Shown here piece after piece: positions 26,950-35,036 of a stretch of 64,000 nucleotides of DNA; positions within the stretch are counted from its first letter, which is position 1, and each line of letters opens with the position of its first letter. The notes beneath the pieces are model-generated. The model was not told where the DNA came from. It did no database searches and saw nothing but the letters and a program-made list of their open reading frames with translations. The position numbers and the translations under genes were made by a program. This stretch comes from GCA-003244245 sp050699635 (GTDB lineage Bacteria > Actinomycetota > Actinomycetes > Mycobacteriales > Pseudonocardiaceae). The stretch is taken from assembly GCA_050699635.1 (NCBI GenBank), contig JBOHFK010000001.1, forward strand, positions 62,001 through 126,000, given 5' to 3'.

Positions 26950-28005
26950 CTATTCGAGGTAGTCGCGGAGCACTTGCGAGCGGGACGGGTGCCGCAATTT
27001 GGCCATCGTCTTGGTCTCGATCTGCCGGATCCGCTCCCGGGTGACCCCGTAGAAGTGGCCGACCTGGTCCAGGGTGCGCGGCTGGCCGTCGGTAAGACCA
27101 AAGCGCAGCCGAACAATGCCGGCCTCCCGCTCAGACAGCGTGGCCAGCACAAACTGCAGGTCATCCTGGAGCAGACCGAATGATGCCACGTCGACCGCAA
27201 CGGCGGCCTGAGAGTCCACGATGAAGTCGCCCAGCCTGGCGTCACCCTCATCGCCGACGGTCTGATCTAGCGAGATGGGTTCCCGGGCATACTGCTGGAT
27301 CTCCAGCACCTTCTCCGGGGTGATGTCCATTTCCCTGGCCAGCTCAGCCAGGGTGGGTTCGCGGCCCAGGTCCTGAAGCAGTTCTCGCATCAAGCTGCGC
27401 AGCTTGTTAATCATCTCGACCCCGTGCACCGGGATCCGGATGGTGCGAGCCTGCTCGGCCATGGCTCTGGTGATCGCCTGCCGGATCCACCACGTGGCGT
27501 AGGTGGAGAACTTATAACCCTTGGTGTAGTCGAACTTTTCCACCGCACGGATCAGTCCGAGATTGCCCTCCTGAATGACGTCCAAGAAGGGCATGCCGCG
27601 ACCGGTGTAGCGCTTGGCCAGGGACACGACGAGCCGAAGGTTGGCCTCCAGCAGATGATTCTTGGAACGCTGGCCGTCGCGGACGATCGAGTGCAGATCC
27701 CGGCGCAGCTGCGGCGACAGCTTCTCGGCGACATCCTCGGCCAGGCGTATCCGCTCTGCGGCGAAAAGCCCGGCCTCGATCCGCGTGGCGAGCCCCACCT
27801 CCTGCTCCGCGCTGAGTAGCCGCACCTTGCCGATCCGGGTGAGGTAGACCCGCACGGGGTCGACCGAAACCGTGAGCTTGGCCTCCTCGCGTGCCCTGCG
27901 CAGCGCCGTTGTTTCCTGCTCGTCCCAGTCGAAATCCCTGGCCTGCTCGACTTGATCCAACTGCCGGACCAGCCCTTCCGTCGTCTTCGGAGGTGCTGTG
28001 GTCAC
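26950..28005 (-). CDS. RNA polymerase sigma factor, RpoD family group 2 (SigB/HrdA-like)
   Basis: 351 residues from GTG 28005. Region 1.2 (DPVRVYLTRIGKVRLLSAEQ), region 2 (NLRLVVSLAKRYTGRGMPFL, then DYTKGYKFSTYATWWIRQAI), region 3 and region 4 (GVTRERIRQIETKTMAKLRH) are all present, with no long region 1.1. This is the layout of non-essential primary-like sigma factors such as mycobacterial SigB. The open frame extends far upstream, but those residues are not sigma-like, so the start is placed just before the conserved part; no strong Shine-Dalgarno supports it. It converges with the XRE/TPR gene. Confidence 0.9.
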   Translation of the reverse strand: MTTAPPKTTEGLVRQLDQVEQARDFDWDEQETTALRRAREEAKLTVSVDPVRVYLTRIGKVRLLSAEQEVGLATRIEAGLFAAERIRLAEDVAEKLSPQLRRDLHSIVRDGQRSKNHLLEANLRLVVSLAKRYTGRGMPFLDVIQEGNLGLIRAVEKFDYTKGYKFSTYATWWIRQAITRAMAEQARTIRIPVHGVEMINKLRSLMRELLQDLGREPTLAELAREMDITPEKVLEIQQYAREPISLDQTVGDEGDARLGDFIVDSQAAVAVDVASFGLLQDDLQFVLATLSEREAGIVRLRFGLTDGQPRTLDQVGHFYGVTRERIRQIETKTMAKLRHPSRSQVLRDYLE

Positions 28006-28347
28006 TGAGCGCGAAATGCGGGCGAGAGGATTTCGGTCCCGCAAAGACCCGGTCGTGATCTGTGTACCTTTTGGACTGTACGGGAAGCGGGCGCTGCTGG
28101 CTGGCCGGGCCATCCGCGACGGGGCAGGGTACTCCCACCGGCTGGCGGGGGGAACCGATTGCGGGTAGCGTCGACGGTGACCGACTACTCTTCGTGCGCA
28201 CGGCGTCCTGGCCTGCGACGTTCTCGGCCTCGCCACTACGCCGGTGGGGTCATGCCGGGACAGGAACGCTGACATGACGTCGGTCGGCACTACCGTCCCA
28301 GGTCGGTTTCGACGATCTTCCCACCCCGGATCGGAAGGACCACCGGT

Positions 28348-28779
28348 ATGACCATGGGCGACAGGATCAAGACTCGGCAGCAATTGCTCGACCAGCAACC
28401 TGACACCGCAGACGTCGCGACACCCCGCGTCGCAGCACCCGGCGTCGCGACACCCCTTGGCGACGCCCGGCACGATGAGAGCACCCGACCGGATCAGGCT
28501 CCGGGCGACACCGTGACGCAGGTCGCCCAGGACGGCGCGGACGCAGTCCGGCAGGAGTTGGAGAAGCTCAACGACCGGATGGCCGTGCTCAAGCAAGAGG
28601 CCGCCGACGAGGTGGACCGCAAGTGGGTGTCACCGTGGCGTACCCCACAAGTATTCGATCTCAAGGTGAAAACGAGGTTGACGAGTCACCCGGAATATCG
28701 GTCGCTGCAGGAGCGTGTCCGGGACGCCAAGGCGAGCCTGGCGGAGTTCGACACTGCCACGGACGCGGGCAACGGCTAA
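28348..28779 (+). CDS. hypothetical protein with short in-frame repeat
   Basis: 143-residue soluble, charged protein. Residues 22-36 are three VA(T/A)P-type pentapeptides. The C-terminal half (DAVRQELEKLNDRMAVLKQE, then a RVRDAKASLAEFD helix) is predicted helical. No membrane segment or known domain. It ends 80 nt before the convergent cold-shock gene, with a hairpin between. Confidence 0.55.
   Translation: MTMGDRIKTRQQLLDQQPDTADVATPRVAAPGVATPLGDARHDESTRPDQAPGDTVTQVAQDGADAVRQELEKLNDRMAVLKQEAADEVDRKWVSPWRTPQVFDLKVKTRLTSHPEYRSLQERVRDAKASLAEFDTATDAGNG
28412..28456 (+). repeat. three 15-bp in-frame tandem repeats
   Basis: Units RCGTCGCGACACCCC, GCGTCGCAGCACCCG and GCGTCGCGACACCCC encode VATPR/VAAPG/VATPL within the hypothetical gene at 28348. 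The repeat length is a multiple of three, so copy-number change would keep the frame. Confidence 0.7.
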
Positions 28780-28815
28780 GTAGGTCGCCTTGCGATTCGC
28801 CCGCGGATGCCGGAA

Positions 28816-28842
28816 GCCCGCCTCCCCGAGGGGTAAGCGGGC
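28816..28842. terminator. hairpin between convergent genes
   Basis: GCCCGC (28816-28821) pairs with GCGGGC (28837-28842), with an inner CCCC/GGGG pairing. It lies between the stop codons at 28779 (+) and 28859 (-), so it could terminate both transcripts. No T-run follows on either side, as is usual in actinobacteria. Confidence 0.55.
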
Positions 28843-28858
28843 TCCCAGGCTGGGTGGT

Positions 28859-29062
28859 TCAGATGGCGCGCACGCCGGTGGCCTGCTGACCCTTGTCGCC
28901 CTGGCGGATCTCGAATTGAACACGCTGCCCCTCGTCGAGGCTGCGGAAGCCGCCAGCGTCGATCTCAGAGTAGTGCACGAAGACATCGCTGCCCCCGCTG
29001 TCCTGGGAGATAAAGCCGAAGCCCTTCTCCGCGTTAAACCACTTCACAGTTCCCTGCGCCAT
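28859..29062 (-). CDS. cold-shock protein (CspA family)
   Basis: 67-residue single cold-shock domain that binds single-stranded RNA/DNA as a chaperone. The RNP-like motifs KGFGFISQD and DVFVHYSEI are intact, and the start MAQGTVKWFNAEKGFGFI is the family standard. The longer open frame upstream adds non-homologous residues and is not used. About 190 nt separate it from the divergent otsB gene, room for the long 5' leader typical of csp genes. Confidence 0.96.
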   Translation of the reverse strand: MAQGTVKWFNAEKGFGFISQDSGGSDVFVHYSEIDAGGFRSLDEGQRVQFEIRQGDKGQQATGVRAI

Positions 29063-29255
29063 TCGATGTGCTCCCAAATGTGATGGGTCCCGCACGATGT
29101 GGGGCCCGGCCGACCCTGGTGACGCTGGCCAGAGTCCTTGTGACGCGGGCCCTCGTCTACCAACCTGTTCCCGCGGGCGTGCATCACACGAACACCGAAA
29201 CTGAACGACCGCGATTAATACTACACATTCTGCGGGAATTACCGGGAGGCCGGCC

Positions 29256-30077
29256 GTGACCACCCAGGCGTTCAACGTTCGGAACCTGCCGGACGCGCTG
29301 CGCGATGGTGCGCAGTTCGCCGCGAAGCTGGCCGGTCGGCGGCCAGCCGTGTTCCTCGACTACGACGGGGTGCTGACCCCGATTGTCGATCGACCCGAGG
29401 ATGCAATCATGTCCGCCAGCATGCGGGTAGCGGTCCAGGCTCTCGCGCAACGCTGCTCGGTGTGCGTGGTCAGCGGTCGAGACCGGCTCGTCGTCCAGCA
29501 GCTGATGGGTATCGACAGCCTGGTCGTGGCAGGCAGCCACGGCTTCGACATCTGGAGTCCGCTGGAGGGCACCATCGCCCATGCTGCCGCGACCGGTTTC
29601 GACGACCTGATCTCCGAGGTCACCGATCGACTCCGCGCTGAGATCGCCTCGATTCCCGGTGCGGCGGTGGAGCCGAAGCGGGCCTCGGTAGCGGTCCACT
29701 ACCGGCTCGCTGCTCCGCAGTACCATGCCAGGGTCGCCGCTGTGGTGGACGAGCTGCTGGACGAGTACTCCGGGAAGCTGAAGGTGACACCCGGGAAAAT
29801 GGTGTATGAGTTCCAACCGAAGATCGACTGGCACAAGGGTAAGGCCGTCCTGTATCTGCTGCAGACGCTGGATCTCGACGTCCCCGAGGTCCTGCCGCTC
29901 TACTTCGGGGACGACATCACCGACGAGGACGCCTTCCGAGCGCTAGCCGGGCGGGGCGTCGGCATCATCGTCGGTCACCCGGACGATCCGGAGGTGGCGA
30001 ACCGGCCCACCGCCGCCGACTTCGTCCTGGCATCCACCGTTGAGGTCGAGCAGTTTCTCAACACGCTGGCCCGCTGA
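29256..30077 (+). CDS. otsB: trehalose-6-phosphate phosphatase
   Basis: 273-residue HAD-family phosphatase that converts trehalose 6-phosphate to trehalose. HAD motif I is FLDYDGVLTPIVDRP (nucleophile Asp of DYDG). Motif II is VVSGRD, the Lys motif lies in KGKAVLYLL, and motif IV is GDDITDEDAF. GTG 29256 follows GGGAGG. No trehalose-6-phosphate synthase is in the window. It is followed at 26 nt by a GH65 gene and then a beta-phosphoglucomutase-like gene. Confidence 0.92.
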   Translation: MTTQAFNVRNLPDALRDGAQFAAKLAGRRPAVFLDYDGVLTPIVDRPEDAIMSASMRVAVQALAQRCSVCVVSGRDRLVVQQLMGIDSLVVAGSHGFDIWSPLEGTIAHAAATGFDDLISEVTDRLRAEIASIPGAAVEPKRASVAVHYRLAAPQYHARVAAVVDELLDEYSGKLKVTPGKMVYEFQPKIDWHKGKAVLYLLQTLDLDVPEVLPLYFGDDITDEDAFRALAGRGVGIIVGHPDDPEVANRPTAADFVLASTVEVEQFLNTLAR

Positions 30078-30103
30078 CACGCCCAAGCCTCGGGAAGGCG
30101 CCC

Positions 30104-32584
30104 GTGCCGGACTTCACACTCGCCTATGACGCCTTCGACCCCGCGCAGGAGGGATTGCGCGAGGCTCTGACCTCCACCGGCAACGGCTACTTCGCTACCC
30201 GGGGAGCGGCCGAGTGGGAGGATGCCGACGCGATCCATTACCCGGGTACCTACGCCCACGGTTGCTTCAACCGCGAGACGACCATCCTCGGCGGTCGCCC
30301 GGTGCTCAACGAGGACCTGGTCAACCTCCCCAATTGGTTGCTGCTGAAGCTGAAGATCGAGGGGGAGGAGGTTATCCGGCTCGACAACGTCGACGTGGAC
30401 TCCTATCGCCACTCCTACGACATCCGCAACGCCGTAGTGCAGCGGGAGATCCGGTTCACCGACCGCGCCAAGCGCACGACGACCCTGCGCAGCCGCCGAT
30501 TCGTGAGCATGGCCAACAGTCACCTGGCGGGCATCGAGTGGACGGTGACCCCGGACGACTGGTCGGGCCGCGTGGAAGTGATCTCCGGCCTGGATGGTCG
30601 CGTGACGAACCACATGGTTGCCCGTTACCGCGAGCTGGAGGGGCGTCACCTCAACCCGGGATCTCCGCGCACGTTCGGCCCGGAGATCATCGCGCTGAAG
30701 GTGCAAACCCGGCAGTCGAACATCTACATCGCCGAAGCCGCGCGCACTCGGGTCTTCCGGGGCATCGGAGACGACGCGGCGGGCGTCGAGCGGAGCCTTT
30801 ACCAGATGGAGGACTACATCCAGCAGGTGCTCGCCTTCGATCTTGAGCAGGGCAGCCCGGTGCGCGTGGAGAAGATGGTCTCCCTGTTCACGTCCCATGA
30901 CAATGCGATCACCGAAACCCTGGCCGCCGCCGGTAAGCACGTCGCGCGTTACCCTGACTTCGTCCCGGCGCTGGTCGAGCACGAGTCGGCGTGGACCGAG
31001 CTGTGGGACGTCGGTGACATCCAGCTGCCCCGGCAGCCCCGCGCGCAGCTGCTGTTGCGCTTTCACGTCTGCCATGTGCTGCAGGTGTGCTCGCGCCACA
31101 CTGCCAGGCACGACGCCGGAGTTCCGGCTCGGGGGCTCAATGGCGAGGCCTACCGCGGGCACGTGTTCTGGGATGAGCTCTACATCTACCCCTACCTCAA
31201 CTTCCGGCTGCCCGAGATCACCCGCGGGTTGTTGATGTACCGTTACCGCCGCCTCGCCGAGGCGCGGGCCGCGGCGCGGGCGGCCGGCTACCGAGGCGCG
31301 ATGTTCCCCTGGCAGAGCGGCAGCGACGGTTGCGAGGAGACCCAGGTCGTCCACCTTAACCCGCTGTCCGGGCAGTGGCACCCCGACCACAGTCACAACC
31401 AGCGCCATGTCAACGCGGCGATCTTCTACAACGTCTGGCAGTACTACCAGGCCACCGAGGACGTGGCCTTCCTCCGCGACTACGGCGCCGAGGTCATGCT
31501 CGAGATCGCCCGCTTCTGGGCGTCGATCGCGCACTACAACGCGGAGCGCGACCGGTACGAGATCCACGGGGTGATGGGGCCCGACGAGTTCCACGAGGGC
31601 TACCCCGGCGCCGAAGAAGGTGGGCTGCGCAACAACGCTTACACCAACGTGATGGTGGCGTGGATCGCCGGCACCGCCCCGCGGGTACTCGGCCTGCTAT
31701 CGACGAGCCGCCGCGCGGTACTTCGGGTGCACCTAGGCCTCACCGATGACGAGCTGCGTACGTGGGATGAAATGAGCCGCAAAATGTTCGTCCCGTTCCA
31801 TATCCACGAGGCCGAATACATCATCAGCCAGTTCGAGGGCTATGCTGATCTCGAGGAGCTGGACTGGGAAAGCTACCGCGCCGAGCACCCCAACATAGGG
31901 CGACTGGACCGCATTCTCAAAGCCGAGGGGGACGACCCGAACCGCTATCAGCTGGCCAAGCAGGCCGACGCGGTGATGCTGTTTTTCCTGTTCTCCACCA
32001 ACGAACTAAGCGATCTGCTCGAAAGACTCGGGTACGACTACTACCCCGATCTCGGCCGGCGCACCATCGATTACTACGACCGGCGCACCTCCCACGGCTC
32101 GACCCTGAGCCTGGTCACGCACGCCGCCGTGCTCAGCAGCCTGGATCCGGAGAGCTCATGGGAGCGCTTCCTCATGGCGCTGGAGAGCGATGTCGGTGAC
32201 GTGCAGGGCGGCACCACCAAAGAGGGCATCCACCTGGGTGTGATGTCCGGAACCCTAGATCTCCTGCAACGGGGCTACGCCGGCGTCAGCGTCCGCGATG
32301 GGGTCCTGCATTTCGAACCCACACTCACCGACCGGATTGACGGGCTCACGTTCCCGATGCAGTTCCGGGGTATGTCGATCAGAGTCAGTTTCTCCGGCGA
32401 TGCACTGGAGGTCCGCATCCTGGCCGAAGGTTTCAGCCGACCGGTCCGGATCGGTATTGGCACCGAGATCCGAGAACTCACCGCTGGTGAGAAGTGGGTA
32501 GCACCGCTGCGGCGGCGGCGGGATCATGTGGGGGTTTCAGACTGCACCGGGGAAGGGAGCGATCGTGCCGTCACACGGCTTTGA
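30104..32584 (+). CDS. glycoside hydrolase family 65 protein (trehalose/maltose/kojibiose phosphorylase-like)
   Basis: 826 residues. N-terminal beta-sandwich domain (start ALTSTGNGYFATRGAAEWED), then the catalytic (alpha/alpha)6 barrel with GLNGEAYRGHVFWDELYIYP and HGVMGPDEFHEGYPGAEEGG, whose Glu is the family's general acid. Members phosphorolyse alpha-linked disaccharides to beta-glucose 1-phosphate plus glucose, or hydrolyse trehalose. The next gene encodes a beta-phosphoglucomutase-like HAD protein, which would convert beta-glucose 1-phosphate to glucose 6-phosphate; this supports phosphorylase activity. Actinobacterial GH65 members can also be trehalases, so the reaction is not settled. 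Confidence 0.88.
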   Translation: MPDFTLAYDAFDPAQEGLREALTSTGNGYFATRGAAEWEDADAIHYPGTYAHGCFNRETTILGGRPVLNEDLVNLPNWLLLKLKIEGEEVIRLDNVDVDSYRHSYDIRNAVVQREIRFTDRAKRTTTLRSRRFVSMANSHLAGIEWTVTPDDWSGRVEVISGLDGRVTNHMVARYRELEGRHLNPGSPRTFGPEIIALKVQTRQSNIYIAEAARTRVFRGIGDDAAGVERSLYQMEDYIQQVLAFDLEQGSPVRVEKMVSLFTSHDNAITETLAAAGKHVARYPDFVPALVEHESAWTELWDVGDIQLPRQPRAQLLLRFHVCHVLQVCSRHTARHDAGVPARGLNGEAYRGHVFWDELYIYPYLNFRLPEITRGLLMYRYRRLAEARAAARAAGYRGAMFPWQSGSDGCEETQVVHLNPLSGQWHPDHSHNQRHVNAAIFYNVWQYYQATEDVAFLRDYGAEVMLEIARFWASIAHYNAERDRYEIHGVMGPDEFHEGYPGAEEGGLRNNAYTNVMVAWIAGTAPRVLGLLSTSRRAVLRVHLGLTDDELRTWDEMSRKMFVPFHIHEAEYIISQFEGYADLEELDWESYRAEHPNIGRLDRILKAEGDDPNRYQLAKQADAVMLFFLFSTNELSDLLERLGYDYYPDLGRRTIDYYDRRTSHGSTLSLVTHAAVLSSLDPESSWERFLMALESDVGDVQGGTTKEGIHLGVMSGTLDLLQRGYAGVSVRDGVLHFEPTLTDRIDGLTFPMQFRGMSIRVSFSGDALEVRILAEGFSRPVRIGIGTEIRELTAGEKWVAPLRRRRDHVGVSDCTGEGSDRAVTRL

Positions 32585-33362
32585 GGGAGCGATCTTCGAC
32601 GTGGACGGCGTGCTGGTCAACTCCCCGCACGAGCGGGCCTGGCGGGATTCGCTGCGCGGGCTGATGGAAAACGACTGGGCTGACATCGCCGGCCAGACCT
32701 CGTGGTCCGCCGATCGCTTCACACCGCAGGTCTACCAGCAGTTGCTGTCCGGTAAGCCCCGAATGGCCGGGGCGCTGGCGGCGCTGGAGTACTTCGGGGT
32801 TCCCGACCCCGCCGACCGGGCGGAAACCTACGCCGCGAACAAGCAGACCATGGTCATCAAGCTCATCGAGGCCGGCGAGTTCGAGGCCTACCCCGACGCG
32901 TTGCGCTTCGTGCTGGCCGTGCGCGACGTGGGGATCCCGGTGGCCGCGGCGTCATCGTCGAAGAACGCCGGATTGTTCCTCCGGCAGATCCGGCTCGATA
33001 CGTTCGCCGCGGGGCAGGGCCTGCACTACGACTTTCTGCGGCCCGGTCTGAGTTTGCTGGAGTTCTTCGACGCCGACATCTCCGGCCGCGATTTCGCCCA
33101 GGGCAAGCCGAACCCGGAGATCTTCCTGACCGGAGCTGCTGAGCTCGGCGTCGCTCCGGAGCTCTGTTTCGTCGTCGAGGACGCAGCCAGCGGCGTGCAG
33201 GCGGCCAAGGCCGGTGCCATGGCCGCGTTAGGGGTGGCCCGCGCCGGCGACGAGGCGCTCCTGGCGGCCCAGAACGCCGATCTTGTCGTCACGTCGCTGG
33301 ACGACGTCGACGTCGCGGGTCTGCGCGCGCGCCAGCTGCGGCGCCGCCGTACCGGTAGGTGA
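32565..33362 (+). CDS. beta-phosphoglucomutase-family HAD hydrolase
   Basis: 265 residues from GTG 32565, preceded by GGAAGGGAGC and overlapping the GH65 stop by 20 nt. HAD motif I is AIFDVDGVLVNSPHERAWR (DxD); motif II lies in VAAASSSKNA; the closing acidic motif is VVEDAASGVQAAKAG. The linked cap residues and DVDGVL(V)xS form are those of beta-phosphoglucomutases. Context with a GH65 enzyme fits trehalose or maltose breakdown. ATG 32526 is an alternative but less conserved start. Confidence 0.86.
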   Translation: MPSHGFEGAIFDVDGVLVNSPHERAWRDSLRGLMENDWADIAGQTSWSADRFTPQVYQQLLSGKPRMAGALAALEYFGVPDPADRAETYAANKQTMVIKLIEAGEFEAYPDALRFVLAVRDVGIPVAAASSSKNAGLFLRQIRLDTFAAGQGLHYDFLRPGLSLLEFFDADISGRDFAQGKPNPEIFLTGAAELGVAPELCFVVEDAASGVQAAKAGAMAALGVARAGDEALLAAQNADLVVTSLDDVDVAGLRARQLRRRRTGR

Positions 33363-33630
33363 CCGGTCAGGCACTTAGCGCACTCCATGAACGTGTGAGG
33401 AGTTGTTACGCGTCGTCACAACTTCGGCGCTGCCCGGGACAGAGCTTGACATGACTGCGGGATTTTGCCGTCCGCTTGCCCGTCTGGGACCGTGCGATAA
33501 CCGAACCTCCCTACGCTCAGTCCTAGGGCCGAGGGATGCCCAGCGTCGGAGCCCCTCCCGACCCGGCGTCCCCCAGTCGGGCGGGCGGCTGCCTCCCCCA
33601 GCTTTGCAGCCGCTCGCCACCCTCCCTTGT
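33363..33630. other. non-coding stretch containing likely insertion-sequence debris
   Basis: No gene is supported between the HAD gene and the TnpB fragment. The sequence is probably part of the same decayed insertion as 33631-33743, but I cannot align it to a transposase. Confidence 0.4.
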
Positions 33631-33743
33631 CGACTCGGCTGGTGCGCGACCATGACATCATGCTGATTGAGGATCTGAACGTGGCCGGGATGGTCGGCAA
33701 CCGTCGTCTGGCTCGGCACATCTCCGGACTCGTGGAACGGTGA
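33631..33743 (+). pseudogene. TnpB (IS200/IS605 OrfB) fragment
   Basis: The frame reads LVRDHDIMLIEDLNVAGMVG then NRRLARHISGLVER and stops at 33741-33743. IEDLNVAGM followed by NRRLARxIS is the highly conserved core of TnpB around its second RuvC catalytic Glu. Both the upstream two thirds and the zinc-finger/RuvC-III end are missing. The fragment's stop overlaps the GTG start of the following aminotransferase gene, so the insertion end lies exactly at that gene's 5' edge. Confidence 0.78.
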
Positions 33744-35029
33744 ATCTCACTCACTTGCCTTTAGAAGAACTGATCCGGTACCGGGACCAGTTGCGCCGCG
33801 AGTACGCGCTGCTGCAGGCCCGGGAGCTTGATCTCGACCTGACCAGGGGCAAGCCCTCGGCCGAGCAGCTGGATCTGTCCGAGCCCCTGCTGGAGCTGCC
33901 CGGAGCCGGCAAGCACCTGGCTGGCGACGGCACCGATATCCGCAACTACGGAGGCCTGCGTGGGCTGATGGAGCTCCGGGAGATCTTCGGTGAGTTGCTA
34001 CAGGTGCCCGCCGAAGATCTGATCGCCTTTGGTAACTCCAGCCTGGAGCTGATGCACGAATGCCTGGTGCATGCCGTGTTGTTCGGGGTACCCGGGTCGG
34101 TGCGGCCGTGGGGGATGGGAACCGGTACGGCCTTCCTGTGCCCGGTACCCGGCTACGACCGGCACTTCGCGCTGTGCGAGAAGCTCGGCATCGAGATGAT
34201 CACTGTGCCGATGGACGCGGCCGGCCCGGACATGGACGAGGTGGAGCGGCTGGTCGCGGCGGACGCCGCGATCAAGGGGATCTGGTGCGTCCCGAAGTAC
34301 AGCAACCCGTCTGGTACCTGCTATTCAGACCAGACCGTCGGTCGGCTGGCCCGGATGCCCACCGCCGCCACTGACTTGCGGATCTTCTGGGACAACGCGT
34401 ACGCCGTGCACCATCTGACCGAGGTCCGGCACGAGGTCAGCGACATCCTGCAGCTGGCCACCGCCGCAGGTCACCCCGACCGGCCGTTCGTGTTCGGCTC
34501 CACGTCGAAGATCACGCTGGCGGGCGCCGGGGTTGCCTTCTACGGTGCGTCACCGGCCAATGTGGAGTGGCTGACCGGGCATCTGGCCAAGCGCACGATC
34601 GGCCCTGACAAGATCAATCAGCTGCGCCACGTGCTGTTCCTCGAGACTGCGATCGGCGTGCACGCCCACCTGCAGCGCCACCGCGCACTGCTCAAGCCGA
34701 AGTTCGATCTCATCCAGCGCAGGCTCGCCGAGCAGCTCGGCGGCAGCGGAGTGGCGAGCTGGACCGTCCCCGAAGGGGGCTACTTCGTCACCCTCGACGT
34801 GCTGGACGGCTGCGCCAGCCGGGTCGTCGAGCTCGCCGCTGGTGCCGGCATCGCGCTGACTCCCGCTGGCGCACCGTTCCCCTACGGCAAGGACCCCGAC
34901 GATCGGGTGATCCGGCTCGCACCCAGCTACCCGCCGCTTTCGGAGCTGGCCGAGGCGGTGGATGGGCTGGTCGTGTGCATCAAGCTGGCGGCCCTCGAGC
35001 GCCTGCTTGACACACCGGCCACCGGGTAG
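33740..35029 (+). CDS. class I-type aminotransferase (PF12897, aspartate aminotransferase Ic-like)
   Basis: 429-residue PLP enzyme. YSNPSGTCYS, the Asn/Tyr-containing IFWDNAYAVHH and the PLP-lysine motif FGSTSKITLAGAG are visible. The N-terminal DLTRGKPSAEQLDLSEPLLE is typical of the MocR-like/aspartate aminotransferase Ic group, which uses aspartate or alanine with 2-oxoglutarate. GTG 33740 overlaps a TnpB remnant's stop, and no clear ribosome binding site lies ahead. An original promoter may have been displaced by the insertion. It ends 7 nt from the convergent argS stop. Confidence 0.86.
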   Translation: MNLTHLPLEELIRYRDQLRREYALLQARELDLDLTRGKPSAEQLDLSEPLLELPGAGKHLAGDGTDIRNYGGLRGLMELREIFGELLQVPAEDLIAFGNSSLELMHECLVHAVLFGVPGSVRPWGMGTGTAFLCPVPGYDRHFALCEKLGIEMITVPMDAAGPDMDEVERLVAADAAIKGIWCVPKYSNPSGTCYSDQTVGRLARMPTAATDLRIFWDNAYAVHHLTEVRHEVSDILQLATAAGHPDRPFVFGSTSKITLAGAGVAFYGASPANVEWLTGHLAKRTIGPDKINQLRHVLFLETAIGVHAHLQRHRALLKPKFDLIQRRLAEQLGGSGVASWTVPEGGYFVTLDVLDGCASRVVELAAGAGIALTPAGAPFPYGKDPDDRVIRLAPSYPPLSELAEAVDGLVVCIKLAALERLLDTPATG

Positions 35030-35036
35030 GTGTCCG

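Noticed and set aside
26925..26955. T-arm-like GGGGTTCGAGTGC near the sigma gene end
   Set aside because: The stem does not pair as a T-arm and no acceptor or anticodon arm is nearby.
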